Assembly (NCBI GenBank): GCA_020002185.1
Contig: CM034541.1
Coordinates: 33,975,852-34,039,851 of the forward strand
Direction of reading: 5' to 3'
Length of the DNA: 64,000 nucleotides
Origin: Paraescarpia echinospica
Lineage: Eukaryota; Annelida; Polychaeta; Sabellida; Siboglinidae
Shown: positions 1 to 10,400 of the stretch, in pieces
Numbering within the stretch: position 1 is the stretch's first letter
Layout: every line of letters starts with the position of its first letter
Notes under the pieces: generated by a model
Seen by the model: only the letters and a program-made list of their open reading frames with translations
The model's database searches: none
What the model was told of the DNA's origin: nothing
Translations under genes and position numbers: made by a program

Positions 1-1304
1 TATTTTCATAACCATCCAATATTTTAAACACTTCTATCTGATCTCCTCTCAATCTCCTGGTCTCTAGTGTTGTTAAACCACATTTTTTAGGCGTATTTCG
101 TAACTAAGATCCCTCAGTTTTGGTATCATTTTAGTTGCTCTCCTCTGTACTCTTTCTAGCATATCTATGTCCTTCCTGCGATATGGCCTCCACGCTTGAC
201 TACAGTATTCTAAATGAGGCCTAACTATTGTCTTGTACAGCGATATTATTAGCTCTTTTTCCTTATACCTTATGTTTCGCCTAATTAATCCAATGATTTG
301 ATTTCCCTTTGAAGCGGCTATACCGCACAGCTCTGAAACCCTTCATATCAGCATTAATGGTTAACCCTAAGTCCTTTTCTTTTACAGTAATACTTACCTG
401 GGTAGTACAGAATCTCCCATTGTATATTGTATATCTTCGTTCCCATGTCCTGAGTGGAGGCATTTACATTTCCCAAAATTGAACAACATTTGCCATTTTT
501 CAGACCATTTTATCAACTTGTCAAGATCATCTTGTAAATGCTGTCTATCTTCATCACGTTTAATCCTTCTAAACAATTTTGTATCATCCGCAAATTTCAA
601 CACCTTGCTTGTTATATCATCGTCCAAATCGTTTGATATATAATAAGAATATTATAGGTCCCAGTACTGATCCCTGTGGTACCCCACTCAAAACTGATTT
701 CCAGTTTGAAGCCTCCCCATCAACTACTACACGTTGTCTTGTGTCAATCAGCCATTTTTCTATCCAGTTTATTATACCATTTCCTATGCCATGGGCCTTT
801 AGTTTAAGCAGTAATCTTTGATGTGGCACTTTGTTGAAAACTTTCTGAAAATCTAAGTAGATGATATCTACTGGTGATTCCTCATCTACCCACTTAGTGA
901 TATCTTCCAAAAAACATAACATATTTGTTAAGCATGACCTCGCTTTTAGAAACCCATGTTGAGATGGGTTTATCAAGTTATGTTTAACAAGAAAAACCAC
1001 CATGTGATCTTTAATTAGTCTTTCTAATAATTTACAAATCACCGATGTTAAACTCACTGGTCTGTAGTTCTCTGACTTGTTTTTGGAACCTTTTTTAAAT
1101 AACGGTATAATGTTTGCTTCTTTCCATTCTAAAGGAACCACTCCCTCTTGTAATGACAAGTTGAAAACTGTTGCAAGCGGTATGCTAATTTGTTCTACAA
1201 TTTCTAATAGTAGTTTGGGCGGAATCCCATCCACTCCAGGTGATTTATTATCCTTCATAGCCCTAATTGTCTTAGCTATCATTTGTACTCTACTGGAGAA
1301 ATAA
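1..1304 (-). mobile_element. LINE (non-LTR retrotransposon) reverse transcriptase fragment, frameshifted, runs off the left edge
   Basis: On the minus strand a reverse transcriptase domain is readable from about 1282 down to 1. The motifs run in family order: KSPGVDGIP, then ENYRPVSLTS, then a D-F-x-K-x-F block (YLDFQKVFNKVPH), then SGVPQGSVLGP, then FADDTKLF, then a C-terminal segment with LERVQRRATKMIP near 120-200. This order and the tail resemble CR1/Jockey-type LINEs (established family knowledge). No endonuclease is seen upstream, so the copy looks 5'-truncated at about 1300. The frame breaks near 620-650, between the SGVPQG block and the FADD block, and again near 395-460, so it is dead. 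Clade assignment is uncertain. Confidence 0.88.
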
Positions 1305-1385
1305 TGACTAGTGATTTAGAATATTGATAGTTTGCATAAATTGAAGCATAGTGTTTATCACTGTGCAGGGTTTATGCCAGAACAA

Positions 1386-1525
1386 CAACAATAACAAGTC
1401 ACTGCAGGGTCAGAAGTCTGCCTAAGGGCATTCACCAATAACAAGTCACTGCAGGGTCAGAAGTCTGCCTAAGGGCATTCACCAATAACAAGCCACTGCA
1501 GGGTCAAAAGGCTGCATAAGGTCAA
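1386..1525. repeat. Short tandem repeat, 47-bp unit, about three copies
   Basis: The phrase gtcactgcagggtcagaag recurs at 47-base spacing from about 1398, and the third copy is diverged. No coding content. Confidence 0.8.
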
Positions 1526-2306
1526 ATCTCTGCAGGGGGTGGCTATCCAATCACAACATTGGCACCCTCTGAAACTCACCCTCTACCTCCTATATGCAGA
1601 GGGTAGCTGCCCAATCATAACATATACCCTTTGGCATGGGAAGTAAAGCTATCCAATCATCTACATTTGCCCAGGGTTATAGGAAGAACAGCTTCTACCC
1701 ACGATGCCATCTTTGTCTTTAGCACGAACAAAGAAGCACGTCACCCACCAACCAACCCCATTTATCCACCTTTGTAAATGATAGGAGGGTCAGTATCTCT
1801 AAGGGGTTCAGACCCAGGATTCTGGACATGTGGCCACAGTCACATGACCATTGATCAAGTAGCTGGCCCAGGATCACATCTGGTCACGTAAAATATCTCT
1901 CGGCTTGACACCCAGAGGGATGCAGACCCAGGATTCTGGTCATGTGGCCGCAGTCACATAATGAAGTAACTGACCCAGGTCATGTGAAATATCCTGGTCT
2001 TGCATCCTGTTCTCAGGCTGTCACAGCTGGCCCCAAAGAGATCTGGCCAGACTGTCCCATTTTGCCATAATAAATTTGATGCATTTATCAAATGAGTTGT
2101 ATTGTTCTGTCATAAATGCTTGTTTCGAGGTTTCTACAAAATGGCTTATTCGATTAATTATGACCAAACAACCAGCAAGGCCAATAGATGTAGAAGTCTC
2201 TACTTTCAATGTACAGTTAATTTTCTTCAACAAACAATCCAAAACTCAGGGATTCCCGTGGACAACAGAAACGCGTCACTGACGCGTTGTATGCTGGAAT
2301 GCCACA
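1526..2306. other. No gene seen; imperfect direct duplication
   Basis: I see no exon here. Two imperfect copies of a roughly 100-bp segment lie at about 1815-1910 and 1917-2003. Both contain gacccaggattctgg followed by catgtggcc and cagtcacat. Probably intronic or intergenic sequence upstream of the visible GALK2 exons. Confidence 0.5.
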
Positions 2307-2308
2307 TA

Positions 2309-3551
2309 CTATTGCATTCCAAATAAGCGTACATGTACGGCTATTTATTTGGACAAAAAATGCCACCCTGTACGGTCTTATTCGGGTCTGTACGCTTATT
2401 TAATGTTGGCAGTTCCACCCTACGTTTTTATTTTGGTCAACGTTATTTACTGTTGTTGGTTCCACCTTATACGGTTTTTATTAGGCACTACATGTAGTTA
2501 TTTGCATCAAATTTCTGAGAAATATGTATACATATATATATATAAACTATTCTTGCCGGCAAATCGACGAAGCCGAACGCGCAGTGCTCTTCGCTCTTAC
2601 GGCGACGCTGTTTACGCCGGTCACAACGCCAATCATGGCAGATAACGATCTTTTTATTAACAAATTAAAAACTACACTAATGCACAAAAGGAGTACTTAG
2701 GGAACCTGTGTGTAAAATGTAAAGGTTTGTTATGTTTTATTGGGATCATGTTGTGGTCAGGACGTTAGTATTATTTCTAGTAAATTGCGCATCTCGCAGT
2801 CTAGGGCTGGGTGATAAAGCATGATTAAAAATGTTTCGCGGGCATATTTGCGAGGCGACCAATTCACGTGGCGCTACGTCACCAGACAACCCTTAGTAGT
2901 GACCCCGATGTTACGCGGTAAACAATCCATAGTGGATCACTCCATTTATGTATTAGGGGTGGCAAGCTTGGCGGAATTAAATACATTATGTTAAAGAGTA
3001 TCCCGCAGAATGTTGAATTGTTTCTATTAATGTAATACTAACAATTAAAGATGTATTTCTTTTGCTGTTTTTAACAGATTCAGTTAGTGTTAAACTACTA
3101 ATCACTAAGACAAACTAAATGGAGCGTTATGTCTGGAGTTTTGTTTCAACGTTTGATTTAATATACAGTATTATTGTTTGTTTAATGTAGGCAACACCTG
3201 TTTGCATATAATTGTGTTGTTGCATTGTCAAAAAGACACCAATTAAAATTATATATATATATACATTGCAACTTATTCCACATTATTACTGGCTTACACT
3301 ATTATTCCAAGGTCTACTTTTATTATAATTCCAAGAAATTTTCACCCTATACTCTTATTATACCCTGTACTCTTATTATAATTTTGAGAAATGTCCACCC
3401 TATACTATTATTCTGCCCTATACTCTTATTATAATTTCAAAAAATTTCCACCCTATACTATGTTATTCCGACCTATATTCTTATTAAAATTCCGAGGCAT
3501 GTCCACCCTATACTGTTATTCCGACCTGTACACTTATTTGGAATGCAATAG
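2309..3551. mobile_element. TIR element (1243 bp) with TA target duplication, non-autonomous
   Basis: The left end reads CTATTGCATTCCAAATAAG and the right end is its exact reverse complement. Both are flanked by TA (2307-2308 and 3552-3553). Subterminal blocks at about 2365-2480 and 3290-3530 are repetitive, with variants of ccaccctatactattatt. No transposase frame is present. TA duplications and long TIRs are typical of Tc1/mariner-like MITEs. The subterminal gcgtacatgtac resembles the ends of the TIR family at 18617 and 40560. Confidence 0.8.
2635..2700 (+). other. 21-codon ORF after a CpG-rich patch inside the TIR element
   Basis: An ATG in good context (aatcATGG) opens 21 codons ending in TAG. 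It follows about 90 bases (2545-2634) that are clearly richer in CpG than the surrounding AT-rich element. I do not recognise the peptide. It could be a relic first exon of a transposase or captured host gene, or chance. Confidence 0.12.
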
Positions 3552-3553
3552 TA

Positions 3554-4974
3554 CTATTTTGCCGCATGTGCCCAAAAGACGCATACAAAAACGTGCCTGA
3601 GAAAACTGAGGGGCACTTGTTTAGAATCCGGGCCCACCTTGATTTTGCCGTTATTAACTATAGTTTTGTCTAAATTTGAAACGTCGATGCTATAATTAAA
3701 TCATTCCACATCATACCAGGCATATTTACACTATAAAAATATTGTGTCTTAGTGCATTTTGCTCCGGTTTGCTCCAGTCTGCAAATAGCGCTCCGGTTTG
3801 CTCCAGTCTGCGCCTGAACACAGAAACAACCGCGTAGGCAACATATTTAACAATATCAATGGCCTGAATGGAGTTGTTTAAATAACATCTTACAGTGATG
3901 ACTGGACACTGAGAACAGTCTAATTAATACCCTTGTTCTTGTCTACCCCTTGCCTGTCGTTGACATTGTTTATAAGTGTGAACAGCATTTGTTGCCGCTG
4001 ACACCATAATCACCCATCGTCAATTTTCAAGTCTTGACGGAAAAAATGTAATCCGTTTATATCTATACAAATAATATCCATCCATACATCTACATTATAT
4101 GCACGTTTTTAAATTTATGTATGTCTGCTAAATATTACAATTGCAGTACATTATAAAAAAAATATATACATTTTTAAAAGCAAGTTTATGAATCATGCCT
4201 CCGTCACCAAGGCTCATAAATAGTACATTCATTACAAATGCCCCCGTCACCCAGGGCCATAAACTTTGAAATTAGACAATGCTATGTTCTAGTCTTACAG
4301 GTAGTAGTATTACTGTATAGTTTAATTTAATTGGGCTAATGTATTTGAGTGATTTTTTCACAACTTATAATTTAATTTCCTCTCAAAAGACTGCACCGAT
4401 GCAGTCTCAGCCACAGACTGAGTGAGGCTATTCCGTACATCTGTTCATCGGTGTATAAATGAGTTTTTTTATGTTTAATTAAACTCGGTCTTTGAATATT
4501 TTTAGATGGAGCTCCCTCGTATGTGAATCATCCCTAAATGTCACAAACTGCTGCATCATATTTCTCAGAACCTCCCTATCCTTGGAGCAGTAGACTGTAG
4601 TAGCTGACCAGTCCACAAAAAATGGGGCACACCTACCCAGAATGTATCTAGTTTTGATAGTTACGTTACAGATTTTGAAAAATGTTGATATTGATGGTTA
4701 TATATTATGTACCCAGAAATATGTCGCGCAGACAGCCCTGAATAGAATTCAAACAAAATAAATAATACTAATATGATTACATGCCTAATATTACCAAATG
4801 TAATGTTCACATTTACCAGGTTATTTTTAAACGATCATACTATCATGCAAATTAATTAATATTTTAATCAATTGATTTTGGGCACATAAATTTCAAAAAG
4901 GCACAATTCTATCTCTGATGTGCCCAAAAGACACGTATGTCTTTTTCCAGACCGATCCGTGAAAACTAATAAAA
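3554..4974. other. No gene seen
   Basis: AT-rich sequence with no exon-like frame. Small local duplications are visible: gctccggtttgctccagtct occurs twice at about 3760-3812, and a diverged cccccgtcacc / cctccgtcacc pair lies near 4198-4250. Confidence 0.5.
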
Positions 4975-5180
4975 TATATATACATGTACGAACCCACGTA
5001 TTAAAAAATTATAGACAAAGTGAGTGAAAATGACCTCGTTTCTCAAAACGTTGCTTTTAAAAATCGGCTTTTATTTTAGAAATAAATAAAGAACTACAAA
5101 ACATTGCAACAAATGAAGTATCATTTTAAAGCACTTGATTTGTGGAATCAAAAAGTGTACAAAACCCCATCTCACAATTT
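4975..5180. mobile_element. Dispersed repeat copy 1, source of the adjacent minisatellite
   Basis: Shares ordered blocks with 29600-29815 and 37860-38060: a 'ttctcaaaa' block, 'acaaatga.gtat.attttaa', 'tgtggaat', then an '(a)cccac' plus 'ctgtg.ca' block. Here the last block has expanded into the 40-bp array that follows. Element class unknown, and no coding content. Confidence 0.6.
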
Positions 5181-5824
5181 TGTGACTTAAAACCCACTTC
5201 ACTGTGACAGGTCAGATATATGTGACTTAAAACCCACTTCACTGTGACAGGTCATATATATGTGACTTAAAACCCACTTCACTGTGACAGGTCAGATATA
5301 TGTGACTTAATACCCACTTCACTGTGACAGGTCAGATATATGTGACTTAAAACCCACTTCACTGTGACAGGTCAGATATATGTGACTTAATACCCACTTC
5401 ACTGTGACAGGTCAGATATATGTGACTTAATACCCACTTTGCTGTGACAGGTCATATATATGTGACTTAATACCCACTTCACTGTGACAGGTCAGATATA
5501 TGTGACTTAATACCCACTTTGCTGTGACAGGTCAGATATATGTGACTTAATACCCACTTCACTGTGACAGGTCAGATATATGTGACTTAATACCCACTTT
5601 GCTGTGACAGGTCATATATATGTGACTTAATACCCACTTCACTGTGACAGGTCAGATATATGTGACTTAATACCCACTTTGCTGTGACAGGTCATATATA
5701 TGTGACTTAATACCCACTTCACTGTGACAGGTCAGATATATGTGACTTAATACCCACTTTGCTGTGACAGGTCAGATATATGTGACTTAATACCCACTTT
5801 GCTGTGGCAGGTCAGATATATGTG
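5181..5824. repeat. Minisatellite, 40-bp unit, about 16 copies
   Basis: Perfectly phased 40-base units starting tgtgacttaa, with two subtypes (cttcactgtg and ctttgctgtg) partly alternating in the 3' half. This suggests unequal exchange of blocks of units. Confidence 0.97.
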
Positions 5825-5910
5825 AGACCGGGTAGAACAGGTCATCTGAAGTGAACACAGTCAAAGTAAGTGGGAGGTGAAAGATTGGCCCCCAAAACAA
5901 GATAATCACC

Positions 5911-7064
5911 GTACATGTATTTGGACACTACTAATGCATCCATTCCATAATTACTGTACATGTATTTGGACACTACTAATACATCCATTCCATAATTACT
6001 GTACATGTATTTGGACACTACTAATACATCCATTCCATAATTACTGTACATGTATTTGGACACTACTAATACATCCATTCCATAATTACTGTACATGTAT
6101 TTGGACACTACTAATACAGGGTACATCCATTCCATAATTACAGTACATGTATTTGGACACTACTAATACATCCATTCCATAATTACTGTACATGTATTTG
6201 GACACTACTAATACATCCATTCCATAATTACTGTACATGTATTTGGACACTACTAATACATCCATTCCATAATTACTGTACATGTATTTGGACACTACTA
6301 ATACATCCATTCCATAATTACTGTACATGTATTTGGACACTACTAATACATCCATTCCATAATTACTGTACATGTATTTGGACACTACTAATACAGGGTA
6401 CATCCATTCCATAATTACAGTACATGTATTTGGACACTACTAATACATCCATTCCATAATTACTGTACATGTATTTGGACACTACTAATACATCCATTCT
6501 ATAATCACTGTACATGCATTTGGACACTACTAATACATCCATTCCATAATCACTGTACATGTATTTGGACACTACTAATACATCCATTCCATAATCACTG
6601 TACATGTATTTGGACACTACTAATACATCCATTCCATAATCACTGTACATGTATTTGGACACTACTAATACATCCATTCCATAATCACTGTACATGTATT
6701 TGGACACTACTAATACATCCATTCCATAATCACTGTACATGTATTTGGACACTACTAATACATCCATTCCATAATCACTGTACATGTATTTGGACACTAC
6801 TAATACATCCATTCCATAATCACTGTACATGTATTTGGACACTACTAATACATCCATTCCATAATCACTGTACATGTATTTGGACACTACTAATACATCC
6901 ATTCCATAATCACTGTACATGTATTTGGACACTACTAATACATCCATTCCATAATCACTGTTCATGTATTTGGACACTACTAATACATCCATTCCATAAT
7001 CACTGTACATGTATTTGGACACTACTAATACATCCATTCCATAATCACTGTACATGTATTTGGA
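5911..7064. repeat. Minisatellite, 45-bp unit, about 25 copies
   Basis: The 45-base unit contains gtacatgtatttggacacta and catccattccataat. Two subtypes are spatially sorted: 'aattactg' units on the left and 'aatcactg' units from about 6500 rightward. Two units carry an inserted 'cagggta' at about 6117 and 6396. Because 45 is a multiple of three, long meaningless frames appear on both strands. The unit resembles the ends of the dispersed 'tatttggacac' MITE family. Confidence 0.97.
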
Positions 7065-7233
7065 CTCTACGTTTTCAAACTGAAAAAGTAATTATTTTTT
7101 GCATCATGTTTTAAGACAGCAGAGAATTTGTTTATTTTTTGATGTCTGAATACATACAATCATTATAGTATAAGTCTGTGCATATATTCAAACTGACCCA
7201 GTCGTCAATGACAATGTATTTGGTGTATCGCAG

Positions 7234-7474
7234 AGACTACAGTTGTGATGTAAACAACGCAGAAATTGCCACCAAGAAACCTGAGTGGCATCACTACTTC
7301 CTGTGTGGCCTCCGAGGCATCACTGAGTGCTGTGAGAGTGGCCTTGTTAGGACTGGGATGAAGGCATTGGTGGATGGGACCATCCCTAGGTGTGCAGGTC
7401 TGTCCAGCTCCAGTGCCCTTGTATGTTGTTCGGCTCTCGTGGTCATGAGAAACTCTCGTCATCAGCTGACCAAG
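7234..7474 (+). CDS. GALK2: GALK2 exon with GHMP motif 2
   Basis: Acceptor tatcgcag precedes 7234 and donor AAG|gtgagg follows 7474. Reads [10 protein letters not shown], then the family block [12 protein letters not shown], then [20 protein letters not shown] (ATP phosphate-binding loop). The start could be 7236 instead (overlapping AG), but homology to the human DFS at this point favours 7234. The ATG at 7178 lies in the intron and is not a start. Confidence 0.93.
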
Positions 7475-10400
7475 GTGAGGGCACAAAGACGGAGTAACAC
7501 ATGTGGGCAGAAATATAATCACACAAAAAGTCACGGAAATAAAGTAACAGTTTTGGCTAAGACAAAGATACAGGAAATAAAGTAAAACATAATTTTAGTT
7601 GATGACTAAATACACAATTGTGCATGTGTTACTGGTAATTCACTGGTGTTTGTTAAGACAGAGTTGATAGAAATGTGTCAATGTCTAGTACTGAGTTGTG
7701 TTTGTTCACACAGACTTGATAGAAGTGTATCAACGTCTAGTACTGAGTGGTGTTTGTTTAGACAGAGTTGATAGAAGTGTGTCGATGTCTAGTACTGAGT
7801 GGTGTTTGTTCACACAGACTTGATAGAAGTGTATCAACGTCTAGTACTGAGTGGTGTTTGTTTAGACAGAGTTGATAGAAGTGTGTCGATGTCTAGTACT
7901 GAGTGGTGTTTGTTCACACAGACTTGATAGAAGTGTATCAACGTCTAGTACTGAGTGGTGTTTGTTTAGACAGAGTTGATAGAAGTGTGTCGATGTCTAG
8001 TACTGAGTGGTGTTTGTTCACACAGACTTGATAGAAGTGTATCAACGTCTAGTACTGAGTGGTGTTTGTTCAGACAGAGTTGATAGAAGTGTGTCAGTGT
8101 CTAGTACTGAGTGGTGTTTGTTCAGCGTTGCTAGAGGTGTGTTAGTGTCTAGTACTGAGTAGTGTTTGTTCAGACAGAGTTGATAGAAGTGTATCAATGT
8201 ATAGTGCTGAGTTGTGTTTGTTCAGACAGAGTTGATAGAAGTGTGTCAATGTCTAGTACTGAGTGGTGTTTGTTCATCGTTGATAGAGGTGTTTTAGTGT
8301 CTATTACTGAGTGGTGTTTGTTCAGACAAAGTTGATAGAAGTGTATTAAAGTCTAGTACTGAGTGGTATTTGTTCAGACAGAGTTGATAGAAGTGTGTCA
8401 GTGTCTAGTACTGAGTGGTGTTTGTTCATCGTTGATAGAGGTGTGTTAGTGTCTAGTACTGAGTGGTGTTTGTTCAGATAGAGTTGATAGAAGTGTCAGT
8501 GTCTAGTACTGAGTGGTGTTTGTTCAGACAAAGTTGATAGAAGTGTATCAAAGTCTAGTACTAAGTGGTGTTTGTTCAGACAGAGTTGATAGAAGTGTGT
8601 CAGTGTCTAGTACTGAGTGGTGTTTGTTCATCGTTGATAGAGGTGTTTTAGTGTTTAGTACTGAGTGGTGTTTGTTCAGACAGTTGATAGAAGTGTGTCA
8701 GTGTCTAGTACTGAGTGGTGTTTGTTCATCGTTGATAGAGGTGTGTTAGTGTCTAGTACTGAGTGGTGTTTGTTCAGACAGAGTTTATAGAAGTGTCAAC
8801 GTCTAGTACATAGTGGTGTTTGTTCAGACAGAGTTGATAGAAGTGTCAACGTCTAGTACGTAGTGGTATTTGTTCAGACAGAGTTGATAGAAGTGTGTCA
8901 GTGTCTAGTACTGAGTGGTGTTTGTTCAGACTGTTGATAGAGGTGTGTCAGTGTCTAGTACTGAGTGGAGTTTGTTCAGACAGAGTTGATAGAGGTGTGT
9001 CAGTATCTAGTACTGAGTGATGTTTGTTCAGACAGAGTTGTTAGAAGTGTCAATGTCTAATACTGAGTTGTGTTTGTTCAGACAGAGTTGATAGAAGTGT
9101 GTCAGTGTCTAGTACTGAGTGGTGTTTGTTCATCGTTGATAGAGGTGTTTTAGTGTCTAGTACTGAGGGTGTTTGTTCAGACAAAGTTGATAGAAGTGTA
9201 TCAAAGTCTAGTATTGAATGGTGTTTGTTCAGACAGAATTAGCGGAGGTGTGTCAGCGGTCGGAGAGATACATCGGTACGGAGGGGGGAGGCATGGATCA
9301 GGCCATCTCCTTCCTAGCTCAGCCCGGAACTGTGAGTTGTCTTTGTGTAATCAGGTGGCAGTAACTATCACATTAAATTTACAACTTATCCGGAAATGTG
9401 GTGCGTTATAAGAGCTACCAAGATGACCATACGTATTTTGACATCTAAATTCTCAGCTGTCCAAAAACATACCGTATGAAATATATTTGTTGGTGTTCAG
9501 AAACATACAGTCTTTATGTACTGATGTACTTGCTAAAATGATAGATGTCCACAAACATACAGTATAGAAAATAATTATTTTTGTAGATTGTTCGGGTGAC
9601 CGAAATTAGTATGTCTGGAGTTAAACTAATTTTATTAGTTTGACAAAGAGGCTAAGAAACCAATACACGCAAATGTAAGTCAACAGCGGAACCAAACCAA
9701 CATTTGCTAGTGATGCTAATGAACCCATAACCAATAACATGACCTCGTCCACTTCGCATACAACCAACAAAACATGTAACAAAATAGTGAGTTTGTACAC
9801 ATCTTTGATAAGGCGTACAACTGGTGTATTATGTGGCAACTAAGATCGTTCTTCTCCACAATTGTCCCAGGCCAAGTTAATCGAGTTCAACCCCGTGCGA
9901 GCGACAGATGTTTGTCTACCAGAGAGCGCTGTCTTTGTCATCAGCAACAGTTGCGTTGAGTTGAACAAAGCCGCAACCAATCACTTCAACACACGAGTGG
10001 CTGAGTGCAGGCTCGCAGCACAGGTCAGAGGTCGAGGTTCACTATTTTATGTTTGTGATGGTTTGTCTATTAGTAAGCTGTGGAAGTTTATAATGGAGCT
10101 AGTAGCCTTATGACTAATGATTGCTATTCTGTTCTTCTTGCTCCCTGTACAGGGATGAGGGCATTGGCATAGCCACAGACCCATTTGCCCGTCTTCAAGA
10201 CTGGCAGATGACTGGCCAAGACTGGTAATTACAACTGATAAGATTAGTGGAATTTAGAGTGGGCCAGCTGGCGACTAGAATAATTAATAGTTACATGTCT
10301 AGGGGTCCACATAATTACTAACATTGGCACAACTGCTGGCAAACAATTACTTCTGGCTAAGGGCCTGGGTGAGGTCAGGGCCTGGGTGAGGTCAGGTGTA

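Noticed and set aside
5842..7055. Frames with a 15-residue repeat (MYSDYGMDVLVVSKY)
   Set aside because: 45-bp minisatellite with no stops in the unit; not a protein.
7178..7233. ATG at 7178 as the GALK2 start
   Set aside because: The protein would lack the sugar-binding GHMP motif 1 and about 95 conserved residues; a splice acceptor lies at 7233.
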